From assembly GCA_031264975.1 (NCBI GenBank), contig JAISDH010000133.1, forward strand, positions 1 to 9,982: DNA of 9,982 bases, given 5' to 3'. This document shows, in pieces, positions 1-6,708 of this stretch. A model generated the notes under the pieces. It did no database searches, was not told the origin of the DNA, and saw nothing but the letters and a program-made list of their open reading frames with translations. The DNA comes from Bacteroidales bacterium (GTDB taxonomy: Bacteria > Bacteroidota > Bacteroidia > Bacteroidales > WCHB1-69). Within the stretch, counting starts at the first letter, position 1. Every line of letters begins with the position of its first letter. The position numbers were made by a program, and so were the translations under genes.

Positions 1-64
1 TGTTTTTATTTCTTATTGTCATCTCTTTTTATGTTTTTTCTGTACAGGTGTTTCAGGACATGAC

Positions 65-397
65 GCCTTCCGGAGGCTGACGTCTAATGTCATCAAGTTA
101 AGGGCTGAAAGCCCAATAACCAATAACGTAGATGCAAGACCAAGCTATGGTCGGAAGGAGTAAAAAGCTCTGAAAGAGCGTAATCAACAGCGTAGGGCAA
201 CGCCCTACGGACAGAATGTACACAATATTTACCAAGCCCTGTAAGGGCGTAATCAAATGAAATAAAACAGATTACGCCCCGTTTGGGCTTAATAATGGGA
301 GGAGGGAGATTACCGACACAGGGCGTTGCCCATGTGCTATTGACGTCGCTCTTTCAGAGCTTTTTATGGCTTAACTTGATGACATTGGTCTGACGTC
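65..397. repeat. Mirrored cluster of short palindromic (REP-like) elements
   Basis: At least four short modules appear twice, in opposite orientation and mirrored order, around a centre near 262. From outside to inside: a 17-bp module AATGTCATCAAGTTAAG (86-102; complement at 370-386), a 19-bp module AAAAAGCTCTGAAAGAGCG (162-180; complement at 347-365), a GGGC-AAC-GCCC core (195-205; complement GGGC-GTT-GCCC at 321-331), and AAGCCC-N5-GGGCGTAAT (234-253; complement at 271-290). GACGTC sits outside both ends (79-84 and 392-397). Most modules are themselves hairpins, for example CGTAGGGC/GCCCTACG (191-209) and GCTCT/AGAGC (167-179). The left arm carries extra hairpins GGGCT/AGCCC (102-114) and GACCA/TGGTC (138-152) that the right arm lacks. 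A further palindrome GCCT/AGGC lies at 65-77. No transposase is present, so a REP- or MITE-like origin is inference. Confidence 0.85.
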
Positions 398-427
398 TAC
401 GCTAATGGTTTTGTTTTCTTTGTGTAT

Positions 428-460
428 TTTTCTCTTTACGTTGGCGACCGAAAGAGAAAA
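428..460. repeat. 10-bp perfect inverted repeat with 13-nt loop
   Basis: TTTTCTCTTT at 428-437 is the exact reverse complement of AAAGAGAAAA at 451-460, separated by 13 nt (438-450) that are much richer in G and C than the arms. The stem is A/T-rich and no T-run follows a GC-rich stem on either strand, so it does not look like an intrinsic terminator. It lies 30 nt beyond the mirrored repeat cluster and may belong to the same element. Function unknown. Confidence 0.6.
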
Positions 461-772
461 TCATAACGAATTGCCGTGCATATATATGTATAGCAAAAAC
501 TTTCCCTTCTCACAATTTTAGCCCGTGCAAAGCATCACTTGAACATAGCGAAAAACGCTACATCCAGCGAGAGGTAACAACAATTATACAAATAATTACC
601 ATGATTACTCAACAACAAAGACATACAACGAACAACTTGCATTCTTACGAAATGCAGATACTTGAAAAATCTGAAAAAAATCCTATCCCATCTTCGGCGC
701 TACACAAGCGCTATCGTTTCTTCTCTCAGATTAAAGGTATTTCTTATCAACAAAATATCTTCTTATTTACCT
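461..772. other. Non-coding stretch downstream of the O-antigen ligase-like gene
   Basis: About 310 bases with no gene I can support. It holds a 10-bp palindrome CATATATATG (479-488), a small hairpin TAGCG-AAAAA-CGCTA (546-560) and a 5-bp hairpin GCGCT-ACACA-AGCGC (697-711). The last lies 60 nt past the stop of the minus-strand gene; its nearest T-run on that strand comes about 15 nt after the stem, so it is at best a poor terminator. An 83-codon open frame starts at 601 but has no recognisable features and runs into the antisense of the neighbouring gene. Confidence 0.5.
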
Positions 773-2368
773 TCAGGACAAAAGCGTATTTGTTTCCACC
801 GGCTTGGGAAATAAAAAGAGAAAGAAGGAATAAAAAAAGGCAAAAAAGGTAACTCCGTCTTGTGGTTCAAGCGTATCTTCTGTAAGCATGGAAATAATGA
901 CGATAGAAAAGAAAACTAAAAATAAAAAATTATTCATTTTCCGTAAAGCCAAAGGAGGATAAATAATAGAAAACAGAATAAGCGCAAGTCCGATGATTCC
1001 AAATGCTATCAAAAAGGTAAAATATTGGTTATGACTACGCATATTTGTTCCCGTGAGGGGAGAATTGTTCAATTGCAGTTCTTCTGCAAAAGCATCTTTC
1101 ACGTCTCCCGTCCCAACTCCCCATAGAGGATGTTTTTTTATCAGAGAAACAGAATGTTTCCAAAGTTCTATCCGCTGAGGAATAGAATAACCAATGATTC
1201 CTCCCGTGTAATAATAATCGTTGAGTTCCCATATCAAACAGTATATTCTATTGATAATATTTAATCTGTGCGTATAGGCGACATTGGCAATGCCCTGTTC
1301 AACATTATGGACGTCCTGTTCCGACAAAGTTTCTACTCCTAACCTGTCTTTGTGTAAACCTTTGGAGTTCAAGTAACGTATTAGCGTTATTCTGATGGGA
1401 AAACCCTTGCCGTCTAAATCGGTAAAATTGATTTCGCTTCTTTTATTCCATGCTTCTTTCAATTCAATATCAGAAATATAGGTATAGATATAGCTACCGT
1501 TTTCGATAAATCTTTTTTGTGGTTCATGAAAATACGGGTTTCCGTCTGCCGTGTATTTTGCGGCTGTTTCTATTGAGAAATCGACATGAAAATATCGTCT
1601 TACACAATTAAAAAGGACAACGCCGACGCCTGCTACAATAATAGCAAACAGAGAAGGAATAAAATAGCGAAGAAATTTATGTTTGTTGGCAATGGTTATT
1701 TGGACAATAAAAACAGGAGCTATGATAAAAAATAAACCAATCGCCGTTATTGACCCCGAATAGATTAAAAAGAATAAAAACCAACAGAATGCGACGCCAA
1801 TAACAACCTTGGATGCAATCGCTATTCTTTCTTTCAGCAGTAGAAACAAACAAACAAAACATACAAAACAAATATTAATCTCAAAACGAAGATATGAAAT
1901 GAACAAAGCCATTTCACGTTTGTCAGACAAATCTTTTATCAGATAAGTAATAAAGCCGGAGAAAGAACTGATAAACGTTCCTAAAATATAAATCTGGAGC
2001 AAGATATGCAATTCCTTACGCGATAAAGGTTCATTGGTATAGAAGATAATGGGAATAAAAAGCAGCGGGATCTTTATCCATAAATCCGCAATCCCATAAT
2101 GTATATTTTGAGACGGGAAAACCCAAAGCAAATGAACAATATATAAAATCAAACAACTCAATACAACTTTAGAGTGAAAGATTTTTTTTATACTATTGAC
2201 CGGATTTCCACCAATGAACCAATTAATAACAAGAATAGTTCCCCCCAGACTCATTAAAAATCTGGAGAAAGGGATTCCCAATAGAAATAAAGCCAATGCA
2301 AATAAAAATATAATTCGATTCTTTGTGCGATAATCGACAAATCGGATTAACGAATCTTTTATCTGCAT
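773..2368 (-). CDS. O-antigen ligase / polymerase-like membrane protein (Wzy_C family)
   Basis: A 531-residue multi-spanning inner-membrane protein with hydrophobic segments at about 19-53, 68-85, 97-110, 120-142, 165-178, 186-225 and 236-254, then a hydrophilic, presumably periplasmic region from about 255 to 445, and a final membrane block at 449-520. Family hallmarks are RFEI (161-164) in the position of the usual HxRF motif, the segment around KHPLWGVGTGD (412-422), SHNQYF (445-450) before a glycine-rich helix, and a C-terminal TEDTLEPQDGVTFFAFF (496-512) that I recognise from Bacteroidetes homologues. Family members join or polymerise lipid-linked polysaccharide at the periplasmic face; ligase and polymerase cannot be separated from sequence. 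The start codon overlaps the stop of the upstream S41 protease gene by one base (TAATG), which indicates translational coupling and fixes the start. No glycosyltransferases or flippase genes lie nearby, so this is not part of a visible O-antigen cluster. Confidence 0.85.
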   Translation of the reverse strand: MQIKDSLIRFVDYRTKNRIIFLFALALFLLGIPFSRFLMSLGGTILVINWFIGGNPVNSIKKIFHSKVVLSCLILYIVHLLWVFPSQNIHYGIADLWIKIPLLFIPIIFYTNEPLSRKELHILLQIYILGTFISSFSGFITYLIKDLSDKREMALFISYLRFEINICFVCFVCLFLLLKERIAIASKVVIGVAFCWFLFFLIYSGSITAIGLFFIIAPVFIVQITIANKHKFLRYFIPSLFAIIVAGVGVVLFNCVRRYFHVDFSIETAAKYTADGNPYFHEPQKRFIENGSYIYTYISDIELKEAWNKRSEINFTDLDGKGFPIRITLIRYLNSKGLHKDRLGVETLSEQDVHNVEQGIANVAYTHRLNIINRIYCLIWELNDYYYTGGIIGYSIPQRIELWKHSVSLIKKHPLWGVGTGDVKDAFAEELQLNNSPLTGTNMRSHNQYFTFLIAFGIIGLALILFSIIYPPLALRKMNNFLFLVFFSIVIISMLTEDTLEPQDGVTFFAFFYSFFLFLFPKPVETNTLLS

Positions 2369-4032
2369 TAGTTTTTCTTATAGGTTCCTTTCAAAATAGA
2401 GTTATATCTCGTATTATCCTTTAGCAATTGAGACGCTTCTTTAATATCAGGGTCAACTTTTATGGACGCTTGGATTTTTCCTTTTTGGTAATAGTATCGC
2501 GATATTATTTCGAGTTCAAGTAATTCGGATATATCTTTTTTAAAACGCATTAAGTCTGTCGCTTTATCCTTCAAAACAATGGCTTCCAAAGATGCAATCG
2601 CTTCGTCAACGGAAGAAGTCAACTTGTCGGCTTTTACGCTTTCTTTTAGTTGCTTAATTTGTTTTTCCGTGAAAGTCTCATATTCCAAATGTTTATCGCT
2701 TACATATTTTAGAAAATCGTCATACATGGCGTCCGTAAATACAAAATCATCAATGGAGGGTATCGTATTATGGTTGAGTTTAAATTCATTGGCATAGTTG
2801 AAAATAATGTTTTTCTGGAACATTGCCAATAAAATAGTACTGTACCTTTCATTAGAAAAAACAATGTCGGGTTCTACGCCGCCATAATCATATACTTTTC
2901 TCCCGCCTTTTGTTTGAAAAGCCATAGCAGAAGAATCTGATTTGTAGGTGTTTTTTTCTGTACTGTCTTTCTGAGAATAATCCACTTTCTGAATGCAACG
3001 TCCCGAAGGAAGATAGTATTTAGAGACTGTTATTTTCAAACTTGTATTATAGCTCAAGGGAAGAATATTTTGAACAAGTCCTTTCCCAAACGTTCGTTGA
3101 CCAACAATAACTGCGCGGTCTAAATCCTGTAACGCGCCTGAAAGAATTTCTGCTGCGGAAGCGCTCCTGTCATCAACTAACACTACAATAGGTATTTTTA
3201 AGTCAACAGGCGTGTTTTGCGTATAGAAGAATTGGTTTCTCTCTGAAATTTTCCCCTTGGTACTTACAATCAAATTGCCTTTCTCTACAAACAGGTTTAC
3301 AATGTTGACGGCTTCCATTAATAATCCACCGCCATTTCCGCGCAAGTCAATTACAAGTTCTTGCATACCTTGTTCTTTCAGCTTCATAAAGGCATTTTTT
3401 ACTTCCAGACTGGAATTTTCTATGAATTGGTCTAAACAAATATATCCTGTTGTTGTTTTTTCTAACATGCCGTAATAGCTTACGGGAGGTAATTTTATTT
3501 CTTCGCGAATAATATCTTTCTTTACGGCTTTGGTTTTTCCGTATGGCATAATACTAATGGTCAAAGTTGTACCCGGTTGTCCCTTTAGCATGGAACTGAC
3601 GTCGGAAACGGATTTTCCTTTGACGTCTTTGCCTCCGATTTCCACAATTTTATCTCCGGGTTGTAAACCGGCTTTGAATGCAGGCCAGTTATCGTATGGT
3701 TCTGATATGATTACATAGTCGTCGCTTTGTTGTATCGTTGCTCCGATGCCACCGTATTGTCCTGTTGTCATCAATTTGAACTCTTCCAAATCCGATTCCG
3801 GATAAAATACGGTATATGGGTCTAATTTATTCAACATAGCGTCAATGGCTGTTTGATTTAAATCGGTAACCGGTATGTTATCCACATAATTTTCATCCAA
3901 CTCTCTTAGTATGGAGGAATATATATCAAGATTTTTGGCTATTTCAAAGTCATTCCGAACAAAATTGCATGTCAACAACGCAATAAAAACAAATCCCAAT
4001 ATGATAACAGATACTGTTTTATTTTTCTTCAT
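2368..4032 (-). CDS. S41 family carboxyl-terminal processing protease with PDZ domain
   Basis: A 554-residue protein of the CtpA/Prc type, which cleaves C-terminal regions of envelope proteins. An N-terminal hydrophobic segment (about 7-22) suggests a signal anchor facing the periplasm; LLTC (19-22) is a poor lipobox because Thr precedes Cys. A helical region with the family motif LDPYTVFYP (70-78) is followed by a PDZ domain (about 88-165, carboxylate-binding GGIG at 94-97 and GLQPGDKI at 122-129). The S41 core spans about 175-392. By alignment to the known Ser-Lys dyad, the nucleophile is Ser292 in SASAAEI and the base is Lys317 in TFGKG, exactly 25 residues apart as in plant and algal CtpA, with Gln321 following. 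RGNGGG (231-236) is also typical. The C-terminal 160 residues are a mostly helical extension of the kind common in Bacteroidetes members. It is the first gene of a pair with the O-antigen ligase-like gene. No Shine-Dalgarno is seen. Confidence 0.93.
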   Translation of the reverse strand: MKKNKTVSVIILGFVFIALLTCNFVRNDFEIAKNLDIYSSILRELDENYVDNIPVTDLNQTAIDAMLNKLDPYTVFYPESDLEEFKLMTTGQYGGIGATIQQSDDYVIISEPYDNWPAFKAGLQPGDKIVEIGGKDVKGKSVSDVSSMLKGQPGTTLTISIMPYGKTKAVKKDIIREEIKLPPVSYYGMLEKTTTGYICLDQFIENSSLEVKNAFMKLKEQGMQELVIDLRGNGGGLLMEAVNIVNLFVEKGNLIVSTKGKISERNQFFYTQNTPVDLKIPIVVLVDDRSASAAEILSGALQDLDRAVIVGQRTFGKGLVQNILPLSYNTSLKITVSKYYLPSGRCIQKVDYSQKDSTEKNTYKSDSSAMAFQTKGGRKVYDYGGVEPDIVFSNERYSTILLAMFQKNIIFNYANEFKLNHNTIPSIDDFVFTDAMYDDFLKYVSDKHLEYETFTEKQIKQLKESVKADKLTSSVDEAIASLEAIVLKDKATDLMRFKKDISELLELEIISRYYYQKGKIQASIKVDPDIKEASQLLKDNTRYNSILKGTYKKN

Positions 4033-4101
4033 ATAATTATGATATTTATATAGTTTCCTTTTAACGCGCTATACTATTCATTTATTGTACCAACAATGAG
4101 A

Positions 4102-4181
4102 GAAGGGGGAAAAGGACGAAGGAGCGAAAGAATGAAGGTGTGAAAGGACAAAAAGAAGTAGAGGGGAAAGGGAGAAAGAAG
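4102..4181 (+). repeat. Degenerate 8-bp purine-rich repeat array, about 10 units
   Basis: Units start at 4102, 4110, 4118, 4126, 4134, 4142, 4150, 4158, 4166 and 4174 and keep an exact 8-bp register. Examples are GAAGGAGC, GAAAGAAT, GAAGGTGT and GAAAGGAC. The consensus is GAARGRNN: the first three bases are most constant and the last two most variable. Units at 4110 and 4150 begin with A instead of G, and the unit at 4158 is the poorest match. The unit length is not a multiple of three, so this is not a coding repeat. The rest of the spacer to 4260 is further purine-rich sequence without the 8-bp phase. Confidence 0.75.
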
Positions 4182-4343
4182 AAAAGGAACAAAGCGTAAG
4201 CTACCGGAAAGTAATACAAGAAAGAAAGAAGAAGGAAGAAATAATAATTACCGGTTAATGATTTTTTCCTTTTCCCTTTTTTGTCTGAATCAGTATTTTC
4301 AGGTTTACAAGAGGAGCAAAATGAAAAGAATAATTAATGATTT

Positions 4344-4399
4344 CTGCTTTCGTCTTTTCATCTTTTCGCCCTTTCATTCCTTCACCTTTTCGTTCTTTC
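4344..4399 (-). repeat. Second 8-bp repeat array, inverted relative to the first, 7 units
   Basis: On the plus strand every unit ends in TTC, with the C at 4351, 4359, 4367, 4375, 4383, 4391 and 4399, a perfect 8-bp period. A further in-phase TTC ends at 4415 after one broken unit. Read on the minus strand the units are GAAAGAAC, GAAAAGGT, GAAGGAAT, GAAAGGGC, GAAAAGAT, GAAAAGAC and GAAAGCAG, the same GAARRRNN consensus as the array at 4102-4181. The two arrays therefore face each other across about 160 bp. A transcript continuing past the GNAT-like gene would carry the purine strand of this array and the pyrimidine strand of the other, allowing a long imperfect stem. Confidence 0.8.
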
Positions 4400-4423
4400 G
4401 CCTTGTATCTTGTTCCTTTTTCA

Positions 4424-4442
4424 AAAACAGGTTTGCTGTTTT
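4424..4442 (-). terminator. Possible weak terminator hairpin after the GNAT-like gene
   Basis: On the minus strand a 7-bp stem AAAACAG/CTGTTTT with a 5-nt loop starts inside the stop codon and is followed by the end of a T5 run. The stem is A/T-rich with only two G-C pairs, so as an intrinsic terminator it is weak. It is also roughly symmetric, with TTTT on the plus-strand side. Confidence 0.3.
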
Positions 4443-5541
4443 ATAATTGTTTCAGGTAGCATCTTCTTTTGGTGATTACTTTGGCGCCATACTTTTCCCA
4501 GACCCTGCAACCGTGATTGCTTTCTAATTGTTGGTTAGTTATGGCGTATTTGAATCCTTTTTTTATATAGGTTTTATGTAGTTGATAATGATATAGTGTA
4601 TTTATTCCGCGCCATTGGGGAAGTACGCCGGTTAAATACAGGTCAACGGCGTCGTTTTTCTTTAGCGCTTTTTGGATATGATACCAGCCCCAGGGAAAAA
4701 GTTTTCCGTTGGCTTTTTGGAACGCCCGGCTTAAAGAGGGAAGACTGAAACTGAATCCTGCAACCAAATCGTTTTCGTCAACAATGATTCCTACAAGGTC
4801 TTTGTTTGCCTTGGAGAAGTTGTTTTTGATAAGATATTCAATTTCTTCGTCTGTCAAGGGGATGAAATTGTAAACGTCTACGAAGGATTGATTTAAGGCT
4901 TTGAAAAACTTTCTGGCGTAGGATAATAATTCCTTTTTACTTTTAAAGACTTTCATGCTGACCTTATAGCGTTTGGAGACAAAGTCGTTTAATGTTTTTA
5001 TTTTTTCGGGGATTTCCTTTATTTCGGTTTTCAATTGCAAATAATCTTCTTCTTTTTTATATCCCAAGGCGTCCATGAAAAGGGGATAGTAAGGATAATT
5101 GTAATCGCAGGAAATAGTAGAGAGAATATCGAAACCGTCAATGAGCATTCCCTGCTTTTCCATATTGGAATAGCGAGAAGGACCGCTTATTTCGAGCAGA
5201 TTTTTTTCCTTTCCCCAGTCTTCAACTGTTTTGAGCAAGGCTTGGGCAATTTCAATGTCGTTATCTACGTCAAACCAGCCGAAACGAATGCGTTTTTTAT
5301 CCTTCAATTCATTGTAACGGTGGTTGATAATCCCAGCAATGCGTCCTGCTATCTTATTATCTTTATACGCTATCCATAAACGGACGTCGCAAAAGGATTT
5401 GGCGGGGTGGATGGTCAACATTTTATATTCATTCGTTTCCAAAACGGGGACATAATGGGGACAATCTTTATACAATTGCTTGGGATAGCGAATAAACTGT
5501 TTGAGTTCCTTTGCTGTAGTTACCTCTTTGATGATAATCAT
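4441..5541 (-). CDS. GNAT-fold acyltransferase-like protein (YghO-like family)
   Basis: A 366-residue soluble protein. The N-terminal half carries motifs I associate with the YghO-like family: FIRYPKQLYKDCPHYVP (16-32), IAGRIAGIIN (64-73), FGWFDVDND (87-95), ISGPSRYSNMEKQGMLIDGFD (starting at 118) and YNYPYYPLFMDALGY (147-161). The C-terminal half resembles a GNAT acyl-CoA-binding domain: LTGVLPQWRGINTLYHYQL (303-321) corresponds to motif A, and NQQLESNHGCRVWEKYGAK (336-354) is the usual distal end. Such proteins transfer an acyl group from CoA or carrier protein to an amine; the substrate here is unknown. It starts 12 bp after the stop of the dehydrogenase gene, so the two are almost certainly one operon. 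Bacterial ceramide synthases are also described as GNAT-like, and together with a dehydrogenase this suggests a sphingolipid role, but that is inference and no serine palmitoyltransferase is in the window. Annotation as a generic N-acetyltransferase would be equally defensible. Confidence 0.75.
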   Translation of the reverse strand: MIIIKEVTTAKELKQFIRYPKQLYKDCPHYVPVLETNEYKMLTIHPAKSFCDVRLWIAYKDNKIAGRIAGIINHRYNELKDKKRIRFGWFDVDNDIEIAQALLKTVEDWGKEKNLLEISGPSRYSNMEKQGMLIDGFDILSTISCDYNYPYYPLFMDALGYKKEEDYLQLKTEIKEIPEKIKTLNDFVSKRYKVSMKVFKSKKELLSYARKFFKALNQSFVDVYNFIPLTDEEIEYLIKNNFSKANKDLVGIIVDENDLVAGFSFSLPSLSRAFQKANGKLFPWGWYHIQKALKKNDAVDLYLTGVLPQWRGINTLYHYQLHKTYIKKGFKYAITNQQLESNHGCRVWEKYGAKVITKRRCYLKQL

Positions 5542-5553
5542 ATTGTTGGCGGT

Positions 5554-6375
5554 TTATTTTAATGGAGAATTGGGTTCTTTTGCCATCACTTTGTAAAAGG
5601 ATTTGTCAAGAAACGACGTTGTAATTCTTTTTACGAAAGAAACAGCGATTCCTTCCATGTTCAAAAGCAAATAATGTTTCTTCCGTTTAACCCCATTGGC
5701 AATGTTTTTGGCGACGGATTCGGCGCTCATCATTTTATTTTCGTTGCGAGGAGTGTCGCCCTGGGGGGAACCGTCGGCGGTGAGGGCGGTGTAACGAATG
5801 TTGGAAGCCGTAAAACCGGGAATGGCTATCATTACGTGTAATTTGTTTTTGAGATTTTCTATTCTGACCGTTTCCAAAAAACCGGTTAAGGCAAATTTTG
5901 ACGCTGAATAGCCCGTTCGTCCGGGTAAGCCGTGAATGCCGGCAATGGACGAAATCCCAACAATACTTCCTTTTAATTTAAGTAAATGAGGCAAAGCATG
6001 TTTTACACAGTAGACGGTTCCCCAAAAATTAACGTCCATCAGTCGATGCAAAACGGCAATATTTACCTCGTTGAAGTTCGCACGCATAGAAATACCGGCA
6101 TTACAAACCAAAATATCTATCCTTCCATATTTAGTTATGGCAGTCTCTATCAGTTTTTTGCATAAACTATCCTGCGTTACGTCGACGACGCAATAAGTGG
6201 CTTCTCCTCCTTTTTCTTTGATGATTTCAACAACTTCTTTAAGCTGCTTTTCGCGTCTGGCGCCTAAGACAACAATAGACCCCCGTTGGGCAAAATCAAT
6301 AGCGATGGCTTTTCCTATACCCGATGACGCTCCGGTAATTACGGTTACTTTGTTTCGATAAAAATTATTTTCCAT
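5554..6375 (-). CDS. Classical short-chain dehydrogenase/reductase (SDR)
   Basis: A 273-residue cytoplasmic or membrane-associated NAD(P)(H)-dependent oxidoreductase, at the usual classical SDR length. The cofactor motif TGASSGIG is at 14-21; GARR (38-41) with Arg after the second strand favours NADPH. NAG is at 92-94, Asn116 lies in DVNFWG, Ser143 in ISS, and the YSASK motif gives Tyr156 and Lys160. The full Asn-Ser-Tyr-Lys tetrad is present with normal 13-residue Ser-Tyr spacing, so the enzyme should be active. The C-terminal part, with a hydrophobic stretch around 234-248, resembles SDRs acting on lipid or steroid-like ketones (the DHRS7 and 3-ketosphinganine reductase side of the family), but substrate cannot be read from sequence. 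It is the first gene of an operon with the GNAT-like gene and has a good -7 element about 40 bp upstream. The chosen ATG is followed directly by a normal SDR N-terminus. Confidence 0.9.
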   Translation of the reverse strand: MENNFYRNKVTVITGASSGIGKAIAIDFAQRGSIVVLGARREKQLKEVVEIIKEKGGEATYCVVDVTQDSLCKKLIETAITKYGRIDILVCNAGISMRANFNEVNIAVLHRLMDVNFWGTVYCVKHALPHLLKLKGSIVGISSIAGIHGLPGRTGYSASKFALTGFLETVRIENLKNKLHVMIAIPGFTASNIRYTALTADGSPQGDTPRNENKMMSAESVAKNIANGVKRKKHYLLLNMEGIAVSFVKRITTSFLDKSFYKVMAKEPNSPLK

Positions 6376-6416
6376 GACAGTTCAGTAATAAGCGAGTGGT
6401 TACAGTGATTCTCCCA

Positions 6417-6424
6417 CAAAGTTA
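6417..6424 (-). promoter_or_regulatory. Bacteroidetes -7 promoter element for the SDR/GNAT operon
   Basis: The minus strand reads TAACTTTG, a perfect match to TAnnTTTG, 41 bp before the SDR start codon, giving a leader of roughly 30-35 nt. No clean TTG -33 element is seen at the usual spacing; the upstream sequence is a T-run preceded by GGTTTCCC. Confidence 0.5.
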
Positions 6425-6708
6425 CAAAAAAATTGGGAAACCTCTTTCATATTCTAAAGAAAATACATCTTCAGAAAGGGGAAATAATCCAAATAGTACG
6501 CTGTATCTATTTTGTTTACAACTGATATATGATTATTGACGACTTTTTCCCCATTTTCCTTGTCGATTCTTCCAACATTCCTGACTTCATTCCAACAATG
6601 ACCGGCAGCGGACTGAAAAAAGATAGCATTGCAACAAATAAAAATAATAGTTTCGCGTTTCAAGAATATGAATTACTTCAAGTATTAAACAAATATACCA
6701 TATATTAT
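6425..6708. other. Intergenic region between divergent SDR and beta-barrel genes
   Basis: About 280 bases separating divergent transcription units. The reading frame of the downstream barrel gene happens to stay open back to 6529, but the translated extension has no signal peptide or known motif and would place the obvious signal sequence in the middle of the protein. A near match to the -7 element (TAGTTTCG, one mismatch) lies at 6648-6655 and could serve the barrel gene. A 69-codon minus-strand frame (6454-6663) has no support. Confidence 0.45.

Noticed and set aside
65..397. Insertion sequence or integron attachment site
   Set aside because: No transposase or integrase frame is present and no target-site duplication could be assigned with confidence.
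697..711. Hairpin as terminator of the O-antigen ligase-like gene
   Set aside because: The stem is only 5 bp and the minus-strand T-run starts about 15 nt after it, too far for an intrinsic terminator.
601..852. 83-codon plus-strand open frame
   Set aside because: No recognisable domain, signal or ribosome binding site, and its last third is antisense to the end of the O-antigen ligase-like gene. Most likely chance.
4258..4446. 62-codon plus-strand open frame in the octamer-repeat spacer
   Set aside because: It is Phe- and Ser-rich because it translates the pyrimidine strand of the repeat array; the 8-bp period is not compatible with a coding repeat.
6454..6663. 69-codon minus-strand frame upstream of the SDR gene
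   Set aside because: No motif or signal; it overlaps the intergenic and promoter-proximal region between two divergent units.
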